Shown here: positions 14,080-23,600 of the stretch, piece by piece
Layout of the letters: every line of letters starts with the position of its first letter
How positions within the stretch are numbered: the stretch's first letter is position 1
NCBI GenBank assembly: GCA_008080565.1
Contig: VIKE01000014.1
Location: 1-64,000 of the forward strand
DNA length: 64,000 nucleotides
Direction: 5' to 3'
Origin: Rhodocyclaceae bacterium
Lineage (GTDB): Bacteria > Pseudomonadota > Gammaproteobacteria > Burkholderiales > Rhodocyclaceae
The notes under the pieces: model-generated
Told to the model about the DNA's origin: nothing
The model's input: the letters and a program-made list of their open reading frames with translations, nothing else
Database searches by the model: none
Translations under genes and position numbers: made by a program

Positions 14080-14427
14080 ATGTTGAAATACCTTCGCAAC
14101 CTGCTCGCCATTGCGACCATCACCGGCAGTCTGGCCGGCTGCGCCTCGCTCGACGAGAAGACCGACGGCCCGGACACCATCGCCCCGGTGGTTGATGCCA
14201 TTCCTGATCGGGCGGCCGGCGATATCCAGAAAATCGCCGAACTGGAGCGCCAGCTGGTCAAGGAGCAGCGTCAGTGCTACGCCGAAAAACGCCGGCTTGA
14301 CCTTTCGCTCAAGGAATCGCAAAAGCAGAACGAAGAGTTGCAGAAAAAGCTCGACGACCTGCAAAAGAAGCTCGACGCGCTGCTCGCCATCGACCGCGAC
14401 CTGCGCAGCCGCAACCGGAACCGCTGA
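14080..14427 (+). CDS. small coiled-coil lipoprotein
   Basis: 115 residues. Signal peptide with lipobox 'LAGCASLDEK' (lipidated cysteine near residue 21). Residues 50-105 are a heptad-rich coiled coil, with repeated 'LQKKLDDLQKKLDALL' and many Lys and Glu. It should be an envelope-anchored rod-like protein of unknown partner. About 210 bases without a gene separate it from the chemoreceptor. It ends facing a PEP-CTERM gene with a shared hairpin in between. Confidence 0.82.
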   Translation: MLKYLRNLLAIATITGSLAGCASLDEKTDGPDTIAPVVDAIPDRAAGDIQKIAELERQLVKEQRQCYAEKRRLDLSLKESQKQNEELQKKLDDLQKKLDALLAIDRDLRSRNRNR

Positions 14428-14439
14428 ACGAGCCGGCGA

Positions 14440-14467
14440 GTGGCGTACCCCGTGCGGGATACGCCAC
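14440..14467. terminator. hairpin between convergent genes
   Basis: GTGGCGTACCC and GGGATACGCCAC form a stem with one bulged base around CGTGC. It lies between the stop codons of a plus-strand lipoprotein gene and a minus-strand PEP-CTERM gene. There is no long T-run, so termination may be weak or factor-assisted. Confidence 0.5.
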
Positions 14468-14484
14468 ATGAAACAACAAGAGGA

Positions 14485-15252
14485 TCAGGCGGACTTGCGA
14501 CGGGCGACGGCGCCGATCAGACCCAGACCAGCCAGCAACATGGCGTAGGACTCGGGTTCCGGTACCGGCATGACTTCAACGGAGAGCAGCGGACGAAGAT
14601 TGGCCGTAGCGAATTCGCTGGCGTAAAAGTCGATGCCGTTGGTGCCGCTGGCAAAGGGCGTCATCACCCAGCCGTAGTTGGTGGCGCCTGCCTGCCAGGC
14701 CAGAAGCGAGCTGGTCACGTCGATTACCAGCTTGCCGTTGGCGATGTTTTCGCTACCGTTATTGGCGCCGAAGGTAGCGACCGCAGTTGCCGAGGCATCG
14801 GTTCCATTGGTCTGGACGCCGCTCACCAGACTGTTCCAGGTAGACGACTCGCTCCAGCCGGTGAGCATGTTGTAGACCGACATGCCGCTGCCCGGATTGA
14901 AGACTTCCAGGGTCAGCTTGGCCGAGACGATGGTGTCGGTGCTAGCGATCCGGCCGGCGACATTGCCGAACAGGTTTTCAAAACGGAGCAAGCCCTGATT
15001 CGGCTTGTTGCCAGGGCTGCCGTCGTCGCCATCAACGCTGACGTAATCAAGCGTACCGAAAGCCAGGCCGCGGGAATCGCCATTCGACGTCTGGCCGGAA
15101 CCCATAGCCGTTTCGTTGCTGCGGATCATGGTGTCCTGAGTCCCCGTGTAGCTGCCAACGCCTTCCTGAAAGCTCAGGGTCGTGGTGGCAGCGAAGCCTG
15201 GCAGGGAGAGAGCGAGGCCGATGGCCGTCGCCAGTACGCGTATTTTGTTCAT
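14485..15252 (-). CDS. PEP-CTERM protein with DNRLRE-like domain
   Basis: 255 residues. A signal peptide covers residues 1-21 ('GLALSLPGFA'). A beta-rich ectodomain follows, with 'LLRFENLFG', 'IVSAKLTLEVFNPG' and 'WNSLVSGVQTNG', the pattern of DNRLRE/disaggregatase-like domains. The C-terminus 'VPEPESYAMLLAGLGLIG' plus 'AVARRKSA' is a PEP-CTERM sorting signal: VPEP motif, hydrophobic helix, basic tail. Exosortase would cut it and release or anchor the protein in the exopolysaccharide matrix. No exosortase gene is in this window. Confidence 0.9.
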   Translation of the reverse strand: MNKIRVLATAIGLALSLPGFAATTTLSFQEGVGSYTGTQDTMIRSNETAMGSGQTSNGDSRGLAFGTLDYVSVDGDDGSPGNKPNQGLLRFENLFGNVAGRIASTDTIVSAKLTLEVFNPGSGMSVYNMLTGWSESSTWNSLVSGVQTNGTDASATAVATFGANNGSENIANGKLVIDVTSSLLAWQAGATNYGWVMTPFASGTNGIDFYASEFATANLRPLLSVEVMPVPEPESYAMLLAGLGLIGAVARRKSA

Positions 15253-15634
15253 GTCGTGTCCTTGATGAGTCGAGAAATAGATCCCGGCTGTCGGGCAAAT
15301 TCGCTCCTGCCCACGCAGGTGCCCGCAACCGGATCAAGCAGGTGGCCGCGGCGCTAATCAAATTCGCCGACCGTGGCATCCTGCGCCGCAGTTGTTACGG
15401 TTTGACCTATGTCTTTAGTGCTAAAACGTAGGTCGAAACGATCAGTCGTTGTCATGCGCTTGCGCATTGTTGCAACCTGACGGAAATATCCTTTCCTTTC
15501 TTTTCGGCTGGCGGACGCCGTCGAATGGCGATCAACTTTCAGTCGCCATGGTCTTTGCCCAGCCTCGAACAGACATTCTTTCGGGTGGTGGCCAGACCCA
15601 CCCCGAAAGAGCGCGCTTGAGGTTGGTGGTTTTC
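15253..15634. other. intergenic region with two hairpin elements
   Basis: It holds no convincing gene. An imperfect 31-base palindrome lies at 15404-15434 (GACCTA ... TTTAG-TG-CTAAA ... TAGGTC), about 150 bases upstream of the PEP-CTERM gene. A second hairpin lies at 15578-15609 beyond the stop of the minus-strand membrane gene. I see no sigma-54 -24/-12 pair. Confidence 0.45.
15578..15609 (-). terminator. possible terminator hairpin
   Basis: CTTTCGGGTGG and CCACCCCGAAAG form a stem of eight plus three pairs with one bulged base, 26 bases after the stop of the gene ending at 15635. No T-run follows on the minus strand. Confidence 0.4.
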
Positions 15635-16156
15635 TCAGGAATTGTTCAGCCGCATCGGTGACGTGCTTTTCAGTTTGAAGACCAGCAGCGACAACCCAAG
15701 CAAAACAACGAGATAGCCCGACATCAAGGCCCACAACGGTGCCTTGCCGTAGGCCAGACCATGGGCAAGGCCGAGGAAGGCGCCATAGATCCAGCAGGCC
15801 AGGCTGACTGTTCCGGCGATGATCATGGGTATGCGCTGTCCCTCGCGGAAGCGGGGAAGCGCATAGGCCCGCATGGTTTCGGTCGAGATCGCCCAGATCG
15901 TGATCAGCGTGACCTTGGTCCACAGCTTGGGGTTGGCCAGGTAGGTTTCCGGGCCATTGATAACTAGGCCGACGGCGATGATGGCAAAGCCGGATAACCA
16001 GAGGTGGCGGTCGGCATGACGAATGATGTGATTGTGGCTGCGGTCGTACTGGGCACGACCGAACAGCGCCAGATAGCTCTGGAAGACGAACAGGAAGCCG
16101 CAGGAAAAGGCGACAACGTGCCACAACGAGGTGAGGGTTTTGAGTACTTCGAGCAT
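15635..16156 (-). CDS. membrane protein of unknown function
   Basis: 173 residues with about five hydrophobic segments (near 9-30, 53-75, 80-95, 108-130 and 140-160). Conserved-looking histidines occur in 'LWHVVAF' and 'HNHIIRHADRHLW', which could bind heme or metal within the membrane, as in DUF2214 or cytochrome-like proteins. I cannot assign a family. It lies between two PEP-CTERM genes on the same strand, with separate hairpins on either side, so it is probably its own transcription unit. Confidence 0.75.
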   Translation of the reverse strand: MLEVLKTLTSLWHVVAFSCGFLFVFQSYLALFGRAQYDRSHNHIIRHADRHLWLSGFAIIAVGLVINGPETYLANPKLWTKVTLITIWAISTETMRAYALPRFREGQRIPMIIAGTVSLACWIYGAFLGLAHGLAYGKAPLWALMSGYLVVLLGLSLLVFKLKSTSPMRLNNS

Positions 16157-16221
16157 GAGCGTTGCTCCGATCGGGTAGGCAATCGAGGGGGGCGGGACGG
16201 CCAGCCCGGTTCACGGAAATG

Positions 16222-16243
16222 CCCGGGCGGAGAACCGCCCGGG
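16222..16243. terminator. strong hairpin downstream of a PEP-CTERM gene
   Basis: CCCGGGCGG-AGAA-CCGCCCGGG is a perfect nine-base stem with a tetraloop, 25 bases after the stop of the gene ending at 16268. Only ATTT follows on the minus strand. Confidence 0.6.
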
Positions 16244-16267
16244 TGTCGAACTGGCCGTGGCTGGCAG

Positions 16268-17629
16268 TTAAGTGCGCTGGCGCCGGGAGACCAGGCCAAT
16301 CAGGCCGAGGCCGGCCAGCAACATGGCGTAGCTTTCCGGTTCCGGCACGGCGGCGACAGTCAGTTTGCCGAAGATGCCGTCACGTTCCTCGTCGGGGCCG
16401 GCGGTGAAGTAAAGGCTCTTGGCATCACCCAGATGCACGCCGTTGCCGAAGGTCAGGCCCCAGATCCCATCGATGCTGATGACGTTGCCGTTGGCGTCGC
16501 GAAGATAACCAAGCGAAGCGCCGCTGACGCGGTCGTAGGCAGCGATGGTGCCATCGCCGAAGTTGGCAACCAGCAGAGCGCCGCTGAAAGCGCCAAAACC
16601 TTCCGGTGCGATGACCATGCCCCACGGGTCGTTGAGCAGGCTGTGGTCGGTGTAGTCCTGCAACATGTTGCCGTCGCGGTCATAGGCGACGATGCGGCCG
16701 ATGCCGGCGCCGGGAACTTCTTCCGTCGGCTCGTCGATTTCCAGTGAATTTTCTGCCCAGGCGACGTAGATCCGGCCATCGGAAAGCTGCTGCACATTGA
16801 ACGGCATCCAGACTTCTGAGAGGTCGGACGGACGGGCAAAGGGCGTCGACGCCGAGATGTCGTTCCACTGGTTGTCGAAAGTCATGATGTTGCCGTTGGC
16901 AAAATCGGCGACGTAAAGCCGGTTATCGGCGACCTTGTTGCCGTTGGCATCAAGCGTCCAGTGGTCGGTGGTGAGTGCCACGCCGTTGAAGCCGGGGCGG
17001 CGTTCGCCGGCAAGCTGCGAGCCGGGAACGATGCTGCTGGCCATCGAGTAGTCCTTGATGACAACAGCTTCGAGCATGCCGGGATCGGTCTTGGTGCGCC
17101 AGGCATTGATGGTGCCGTCCTGGGTAACGAAGATGAACTTGGCAGAGCCTGAATCAGTGCCGTAGTTACTGCCATTGGAGTAGTTGATGGCCGGGCCGCT
17201 GACAAAGAATTCGACAGGTTGGCCGGCGTAATCGCTGGCCGCGTTGTAAACCTGACCGGTGACCTGGGCAACGCCATCGGTACCGGTTTCGAGCAGTTGC
17301 TGGTCGTAAGCGCTGGTCACGATGGGGACGACCTTGAGGCCGTCCTGATAGAGTGGCAGGCCGGGAACGTCACCGATGTAGGTGGTGGTTGTGCCGGTAC
17401 CGGCATTGCTGGTCCAGAAGTGGCCGCCGGCGCCGGGCGGACGCAGGGCAATACCCCAGGGATTGACCAGATTCGGGTCGACCATGATGGTCGGGTTGTA
17501 TTTGGCGTCGTTGGCGACGAGGTTGGTTTGCTGGTAGGCATTGCTGCCTGCCGCGTACGCGCTGTGGGCGAATAGGCTGCCGACGGCCAGCGCGAGTACC
17601 GTGCAGTAGCGGAAAGCGAACTTGTTCAT
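16268..17629 (-). CDS. TIGR03118-type beta-propeller PEP-CTERM protein
   Basis: 453 residues from ATG 17629, chosen because it opens a clean signal peptide ('TVLALAVGSLFAHSAYA'). The body shows repeated propeller-like stretches: 'VNPWGIALRPPG', 'PGFNGVALTTDHW', 'LLNDPWGMVIAPEGFG' and 'LLVANFGDGTIAAYD'. This matches TIGR03118 family proteins of PEP-CTERM bacteria. The C-terminus carries 'VPEPESYAMLLAGLGLIG' and an 'SRRQRT' tail for exosortase sorting. The role is unknown; likely an extracellular matrix-associated protein. Confidence 0.9.
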   Translation of the reverse strand: MNKFAFRYCTVLALAVGSLFAHSAYAAGSNAYQQTNLVANDAKYNPTIMVDPNLVNPWGIALRPPGAGGHFWTSNAGTGTTTTYIGDVPGLPLYQDGLKVVPIVTSAYDQQLLETGTDGVAQVTGQVYNAASDYAGQPVEFFVSGPAINYSNGSNYGTDSGSAKFIFVTQDGTINAWRTKTDPGMLEAVVIKDYSMASSIVPGSQLAGERRPGFNGVALTTDHWTLDANGNKVADNRLYVADFANGNIMTFDNQWNDISASTPFARPSDLSEVWMPFNVQQLSDGRIYVAWAENSLEIDEPTEEVPGAGIGRIVAYDRDGNMLQDYTDHSLLNDPWGMVIAPEGFGAFSGALLVANFGDGTIAAYDRVSGASLGYLRDANGNVISIDGIWGLTFGNGVHLGDAKSLYFTAGPDEERDGIFGKLTVAAVPEPESYAMLLAGLGLIGLVSRRQRT

Positions 17630-17695
17630 GACGATAGGCTCCGGTTTTTGTGACGTGGCGGGCAAATATCGGCTGGCTGGGTCAGTAAATGCGAA

Positions 17696-17735
17696 AGGTC
17701 GCTTGCAGACCTGATGTCCGTGGTGCAAGCGACCT
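17696..17735. repeat. 12-bp perfect inverted repeat between two PEP-CTERM genes
   Basis: AGGTCGCTTGCA (17696-17707) and TGCAAGCGACCT (17724-17735) are exact complements separated by 16 bases. The element is 67 bases upstream of one gene start and 70 bases beyond the other's stop. It could be a terminator stem or an operator. Confidence 0.5.
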
Positions 17736-17771
17736 GAGTACGACGTTTGTCCGAGAAGACGGCAGCACTTT

Positions 17772-17797
17772 CCGGGAGAGCGTCGCCGCCCTCCCGG
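17772..17797 (-). terminator. possible terminator hairpin
   Basis: CCGGGAG and CTCCCGG flank a 12-base loop immediately beyond the stop of the gene ending at 17805. There is no T-run on the minus strand. Confidence 0.4.
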
Positions 17798-17804
17798 TCA
17801 GGGC

Positions 17805-19256
17805 TTACTTGGCAGCGCGGCGACGGGCGGCAAAGCCGACCAGGCCAAGGCCGGCCAGGAACATGGCGTAGCTTTCCGGCTCCGGAACAGCCGAGATCTG
17901 GATCAGGCGATCGACACCGGTATTCGGATGCTGGATATTCACGTAGGCGACGTTGGCGTTGAACTTGTCGAAATACAGACCGGTGAACTCCGAACCCGGG
18001 GTGCCATTGGAAGCCCAGCGGCCAATGCCTTCGCCTGCGTCGAGGAGGTCGCCGTCGTGGTTGATGTCCTTGGCGAACCAGATGTCATCATCAACACCAC
18101 CATTGCGGTCTTCGATGATGTAGATGTTGCCGGCGGCATCGATCGCCAGGTTATCGGGGCTGGTCAGGGCACTGCCGACAGCCACACCCGTAGCCAGGTC
18201 GATGGTGTTGCGGTCTACGAACAGCTTGACTGCGGTGTTGCCGGCGCTGTCGAGCTCCATCATGAAGACCTGTTGCGAGTCGGTGGTGGCGAAGAAGATG
18301 CCTTCGTTGCCGTTGGCCAGGGTCTTGGTCTCCAGATCTTCCGGACGGTTGTATTCCGTACCCAAGAAGCTCGTAGCCGGGTTGGCCGCTTCGCTACCAA
18401 GGTTGCCAGCGCGGCCGAGGTCGGCGGTGGCGCGGCCATCGACGGCACCGTAGCTGGTCATCACCACGCCAGCCAGGGCAGCGCCGTTGGTGTCGGTCAG
18501 GGCAACCCAGGAGGCAGCACCGGTGCCGCCGAAAGCGGAACCGTCACCAACGCGCATGACGAAGCTTTGGCCCGAGGCGAAGTAGTCGTCACCGTTGGTG
18601 GCATTGGCGTTGTTCGACACGTACTTGTAGACCGAGCCACCGTTCAGCTCGTGAATGAAATACATGGTGTTTTGCTTGTCGAAAGCCAGGCCTTCGTGGG
18701 AAACGCGCGGGATGATATTGCGCTGGACGAAGTTGCCGCCATTGGCAGCAGCGGTCGTCGAGTTGGTGACTTCAAACAGACGACCCTTAGTGCTGCCCGT
18801 GCCCCAGGATTCTTCGGCGGTCAGGTAGCTGCCCCACGGGGTCCAGCGCGAGGCGTCGCCGGAAACGAAGCCCTGCGAGCCCGGCGCGACGATGGTCACG
18901 GTGCGGGTGTTGTAGTTGTTGTCCCACAGGTCGACGCGCTGGACGCCACCGGTGTTGGTTTCGAACGGCATGAACAGGTAACGACCGGCATTCGTACCGG
19001 TTTCGTTGGCGGTAATCATGTCCCAGCTACCGGAGTTGCTACCGGCAGCCTTGGCGTTCTGGGTGGTGCGGTCAGCAAGGGATACCTGGCTGAAGTTCGG
19101 GCTGGACAGGGTAATCGGCGTTGCCGGGGTAGCCGTCGTGCCGGCCGAGGCGGCCAGCGGTGTGAAGTTGTCGAAATAGGTATCAGCGGCGTGAGCGCCG
19201 ACAGACATGGCGGCAAGGGCGCCGGCTACGGCAATGTTGAGATACTTCTTTTGCAT
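17805..19256 (-). CDS. PhoX/DUF839-like PEP-CTERM protein
   Basis: 483 residues from ATG 19256, which has AGGAG upstream and starts a proper signal peptide ('AVAGALAAMSVGAHA'). The body has DUF839/PhoX-like stretches: 'TPWGSYLTAEESWG', 'IPRVSHEGLAFDKQNTMYFI', 'RPEDLETKTLANGNEGIFFA' and 'LTSPDNLAIDAAGNIYIIED'. The PhoX fold is an extracellular, calcium-dependent phosphatase propeller. I have not verified the active-site residues, so catalytic activity is unproven. The tail 'VPEPESYAMFLAGLGLVG' marks it for exosortase. Confidence 0.88.
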   Translation of the reverse strand: MQKKYLNIAVAGALAAMSVGAHAADTYFDNFTPLAASAGTTATPATPITLSSPNFSQVSLADRTTQNAKAAGSNSGSWDMITANETGTNAGRYLFMPFETNTGGVQRVDLWDNNYNTRTVTIVAPGSQGFVSGDASRWTPWGSYLTAEESWGTGSTKGRLFEVTNSTTAAANGGNFVQRNIIPRVSHEGLAFDKQNTMYFIHELNGGSVYKYVSNNANATNGDDYFASGQSFVMRVGDGSAFGGTGAASWVALTDTNGAALAGVVMTSYGAVDGRATADLGRAGNLGSEAANPATSFLGTEYNRPEDLETKTLANGNEGIFFATTDSQQVFMMELDSAGNTAVKLFVDRNTIDLATGVAVGSALTSPDNLAIDAAGNIYIIEDRNGGVDDDIWFAKDINHDGDLLDAGEGIGRWASNGTPGSEFTGLYFDKFNANVAYVNIQHPNTGVDRLIQISAVPEPESYAMFLAGLGLVGFAARRRAAK

Positions 19257-19605
19257 TTTGTGATGCTCCTGGCTGGCGAGAGTACGAAAAAGATTGCTGG
19301 CTTGAGGGGTGACGATCCGGCTTGTGACGAGCTGCGCCATACACACCCCGCGCATGCCGCCACGACGCCCTGATCACTCTCCCCTTGCCGCCTATGATGA
19401 AGGTCATTTATTACAGGTAAATGCGCGTCAGGCAGCTTAACAACTAGTACTTTCGGACTATTCGCGCACCGATCCGGCTGATTTTTCTCGTTGTTTGCCG
19501 GTCCGGGGGCAGTTGCTCGCGCTTATGTGCCAAACCGTGACGCGACTTAAGCAAGGCTTAAGCTGGGCTGAATAAACTGCCAAAAACCTGTTACGGAAAG
19601 ATTCC
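19257..19605. other. divergent promoter region of a PEP-CTERM gene and the RND operon
   Basis: No gene. It contains the PmrA-type box at 19546-19562 close to the RND operon. A moderately AT-rich stretch (19395-19465) includes AACTAGTACTTT, where promoter elements may lie. No terminator is seen. Confidence 0.45.
19546..19562 (+). promoter_or_regulatory. PmrA/QseB-type response-regulator box
   Basis: CTTAAG-CAAGG-CTTAAG: two perfect hexamers with a five-base spacer, exactly the published form of the PmrA box recognised by OmpR-family regulators. It lies 43 bases upstream of the metal-efflux adaptor gene. No two-component genes are present in the window. Confidence 0.6.
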
Positions 19606-20688
19606 ATGTCGCGTCGACCTTTCATTTTTGGCCTTTTTTTCCTGTTGACCGTAGCAAGCCAGCTTGAGGCTCAGGAAAACCGCCTGACGCTGCAGCCGGC
19701 GCAACTCAAGGCGCTGGGCATTGAAACGGCCGTCGCCGGCGAGATGCCCGGCGGTCGCAATGGCAGTTTCCCGGCCCAGGTGCGCGTGCCCAACGAACAG
19801 ATGCGCGTTGTCGCCGCGCCGGTTGGCGGCATGGTTGAAATGCTCGCCGTGGCGCCCGGCTCGACTGTCAAGCGCGGCCAGGTCGTCGCCCATCTGAGCA
19901 GCCAGCAGGCCCTCGAACTGCAACGCGATGCGCTGCAAACCGGTAGCCAGTCCGCCCTGATGCAACAGAATCTCAAGCGCGACGAACAACTTTTCGCCGA
20001 AGGTCTGATCGCCGAAAGCCGGCTGCAGGCTACGCGCGCGGCCGCCGCCCAGGCCGGTGCGCAGGCCAGCGAACGGCGTCAGGGCCTGGCCCTGGCCGGC
20101 GGCACGGCGGGCAAGCTGGGCGGCAAACTGGCGCTGACCGCCCCCATCGACGGCGTCGTTCTCGAACAGGGCGCCCAGCTCGGCCAGCGCGTCGAAACTT
20201 CGGCGCTGATCTACCGCATCGCCAAACTCAGCCCGCTGTGGCTGGAAATCCAGGCCCCGGTCGCCATCGCCGCGACACTGCGCGAAGGCAGCCCGGTGAA
20301 GATTGCCAACAGCGAGGTGAGCGGCAAGCTGATCGCCATTGGCCGCGCCGTCGATCCGGCCAGCCAGACCGTCCTGCTCCGCGCCGAAGTCGGCAAGGGC
20401 GCCGAAACCTTGCGCCCCGGCCAGGTCATCGAAGTCGAAGTCGCTGCCCCGGCCGGCCAGCAGCAACGCCTGCCCGCCGCCGCCCTGGTCCGCAACGAAG
20501 GCAAGACCCTGGCCTTCGTCCAGATTTCCAGCGACGACAAGGGCGTCGTCTTTGAAGCCCGTCCGGTCCGCGTCGTCAGCCAGGGTGGCGACAGCGTCAC
20601 GGTGGACGGCGTCAAGGCCGGTGAGAAGGTCGCCATCAAGGGCGTCTCCGGCCTCAAGGCCCTGCTCACCGGCGTCGGCGGCGAATAA
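19606..20688 (+). CDS. RND efflux periplasmic adaptor (CzcB/CusB type)
   Basis: 360 residues with a signal peptide whose hydrophobic core is encoded by a copy of the dispersed motif ('FFLLTVASQ'). The adaptor layout is clear: 'VAAPVGGMVEMLAVAPGSTV' (lipoyl half), a helical hairpin at about 100-160 and 'LTAPIDGVVLEQGAQLGQ' (second lipoyl half). A beta-barrel with 'LRPGQVIEVEVAAP' follows. It links the inner-membrane pump to the outer-membrane channel. Its TAA stop overlaps the ATG of the pump gene by one base. Confidence 0.92.
   Translation: MSRRPFIFGLFFLLTVASQLEAQENRLTLQPAQLKALGIETAVAGEMPGGRNGSFPAQVRVPNEQMRVVAAPVGGMVEMLAVAPGSTVKRGQVVAHLSSQQALELQRDALQTGSQSALMQQNLKRDEQLFAEGLIAESRLQATRAAAAQAGAQASERRQGLALAGGTAGKLGGKLALTAPIDGVVLEQGAQLGQRVETSALIYRIAKLSPLWLEIQAPVAIAATLREGSPVKIANSEVSGKLIAIGRAVDPASQTVLLRAEVGKGAETLRPGQVIEVEVAAPAGQQQRLPAAALVRNEGKTLAFVQISSDDKGVVFEARPVRVVSQGGDSVTVDGVKAGEKVAIKGVSGLKALLTGVGGE
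19622..19657 (+). repeat. dispersed bipartite motif, copy 3
   Basis: Reads TTCATTTTTGGCC, then TTTTTTTCCTGTTGACCGTAGCAAG. The core differs by one base (CTG for CGG). It lies inside the signal-peptide coding region of the RND adaptor gene. Confidence 0.7.
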
Positions 20689-23600
20689 TGCTCGACGCTC
20701 TGATCCGTTTCTCGCTGACTCAGCGCCTGCTCGTGCTGGTCCTCACCGTCATGGTCATCGGTGCCGGCGTACAGGCCTTCCTCGGCCTGCCCATCGACGC
20801 CTTCCCTGACGTCTCGACGACGCAGGTCAAGATCATCCTGAAAGCCCCCGGCATGACGCCGGAAGAAGTCGAGATGCGCCTCGCCGTGCCGGTCGAGCAG
20901 GAACTGCTCGGCATCCCGCACCAGAAGCTGCTGCGCTCGGTGTCGAAATACGCGCTGACCGACATCACCCTCGATTTCGAGGACGGCACCGATATCTACT
21001 GGGCCCGCCAGCAGGTCGGCGAGCGCCTCGCCGCCGCCATGGGCAATCTGCCGCCCGGCGCCACCGGCGGCATGGCGCCGATCACCACGCCGCTCGGCGA
21101 AATGTTCATGTTCACCATCGAGGGGGACCTCTCGCTGGCTGACAAGCGGGCCCTGCTCGACTGGGTGATCCGGCCGCAACTGCGCACCGTGCCCGGCGTC
21201 GCCGACGTCAATAGCCTGGGCGGCGAAGTGCGCACCTTCGAGGTCGTGCCCAATCCGCAAAGTCTGGCTGCCCGTGGCCTGGCCCTCAAGGATCTGCAGG
21301 CGGTGCTCGAAGCCAACAACCGCAATGACGGCGCCGGCCGCCTCAACGATGGTGAGGAATCGCTGCTGGTTCGGGCCGAAGGGGCGATTGCTACGGTCGA
21401 CGACGTCAAGGCCATTGTTTTGCAAGCCAAAGACGGCACCGTGGTGCGCATCGCCGACGTCGCCGAAGTCCGCCTCGGCGCCCTGACCCGCTACGGCGCG
21501 GTGACCAAGGGCGGCCAGGGCGAGGCCGTGCAGGGCCTGGTCCTCGGCCTGCGCGGCGCCAATGCGCAACAGGTCGTGGCCGGCGTCAAGGCGCGGCTCG
21601 CCGAGATTGCGCCAACGCTGCCCGCCGGCGTTACCGTCGAAGCCTTCTACGACCGCAGCAACCTGGTCGGCCGCGCCGTCGGTACCGTCTCCAAGGCGCT
21701 GCTCGAAGCCATCGTCCTCGTCGTCCTGCTCCTGCTCGCCTTCCTCGGCAACCTGCGCGCCGCGCTGGTCGTCGCCCTGATGCTGCCGCTCTCGGCGCTC
21801 GCCACCTTCATCCTCATGCGGATGTACGGGCTGTCGGCCAATCTCATGAGCCTGGGCGGTCTGGCCATCGCCATCGGCATGCTGGTCGATGCGGCCGTCG
21901 TTGTCGTCGAAAACGTCGAGAGCCAGCTCGCCGAGGCGCAGGAAAACCTGCCGACGCTGCACCTGATCTACCGGGCGGCGCGCGAAGTCGCCTCGCCGGT
22001 GACCTCGGGCATCGTCATCATCATCATCGTCTTCCTGCCGCTGCTCACGCTGCAGGGGCTGGAGGGCAAGATGTTCGGGCCGGTGGCGCTGACCATCGTC
22101 TTCGCCCTCGCCTCCTCCCTGCTGCTGTCGCTGACTGTCGTGCCGGTGCTCGCCTCCTACCTGATCAAGCGCGGCGTGCATCACGAGCCGTGGCTGGTCA
22201 AGAAGCTGGCCGCCCTCTACGACCGCACGCTGAGCACCGCGCTGGCCAACAGCCGTACCTTCATGATCGCCGCCACCATCGCGCTGGCCGCGGCGGCCGG
22301 CGCCTTCCTGCTGCTTGGCAAGAGCTTCATGCCGCCGATGGACGAAGGCGACATGATCCTGCAGCTCGAAAAGTTGCCGTCAATCAGCATCGACCAGACC
22401 ATCGTCATCGACAGCGCCGTGCAGAAAGCGATCCTGGCCGAAGTCCCGGAAATCAGGGACATCGTCGCCCGCGCCGGTTCCGACGAACTCGGTCTCGATC
22501 CGATGGGCCTCAACCAGACCGATACCTTCCTGGTCCTCCAGCCCCGCGACACCTGGCGCAACCCAGACCCGGCCTGGCTGGCCGACCAGTTGCGCGCGGT
22601 CATGGAAAACTTCCCGGGCGTCGGCTACGCCTTCAACCAGCCCATCGACATGCGCGTTTCGGAAATGCTGACCGGCGTGCGCGGCGATCTGGCCATCAAG
22701 ATTTTCGGCCCCGACCTCGCCACACTGAACCGGCTGTCGAATGAAATCGTCGCCACGGTGAAAAAGGTGCCGGGCGCCGAAGACACTTTCACGCTCAAGA
22801 ACGACGGCGTGCAATACCTCAAGGTGGCGGTCGACCGCCTGGCCGCCGGCCGCTTCGGGCTCAACGTCGATGACATCCAGAACGACCTCAAATCCCTGCT
22901 CGAAGGGCGCAATGTCGGCGTCGTCATCGAACAGGGCCGGCGCGTCCCGGTCGTCCTGCGCGGCCCGGCCAGCCTGCTCAATTCGCCGGCCGATTTCGAA
23001 GCCTTGCGCCTGAGCCTGCCTGATGGCGGCAGCGTACCGCTGGCCAGCGTCGCCAAAATCGGCCGCATCGACGGCCCGGTCAAGGTCGACCGCGAAAATG
23101 CCGAGCGTTACGTCGTCGTCCAGTCCAATGTCCGCGACCGCGACCTGGTCGGCTTCGTCGACGATGCCAAGAGCGCCGTGGCCCGCGACATCAAGCTGCC
23201 GGCCGGCTACCGGCTGGCCTGGGGCGGCCAGTTCGAGAACCAGCAACGGGCCGCCGCCCGCCTCATGGTTGTTGTGCCGGTGGCGCTGGCGCTGATCTTC
23301 TTCCTGCTCTTCTCAACCTTCCGCTCGGTGCGCCAGGCCCTGCTCGTCCTCTCCAACGTGCCGTTTGCCATGATCGGCGGCGTCTTCGGCCTGCTCATCT
23401 CGGGCGAATACCTCTCGGTCCCGGCCTCGGTCGGCTTCATCGCCCTGCTCGGTATCGCTGTGCTCAACGGCGTCGTCATGGTCACCTACTTCAACCAGTT
23501 GCTGGCCCGCGGCATGGCCGTCGGCGAGGTTGTCGTCGAAGGCGCCAAACGCCGCCTGCGGCCGGTGCTGATGACCGCCAGCATCGCCGCCTTCGGCCTC

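Noticed and set aside
20211-22184. 657-codon open frame antisense to the RND pump
   Set aside because: It is low-complexity in Asp, Gln, His and Arg, as expected from the complement of a GC-rich membrane protein gene, and has no signature or ribosome-binding site.
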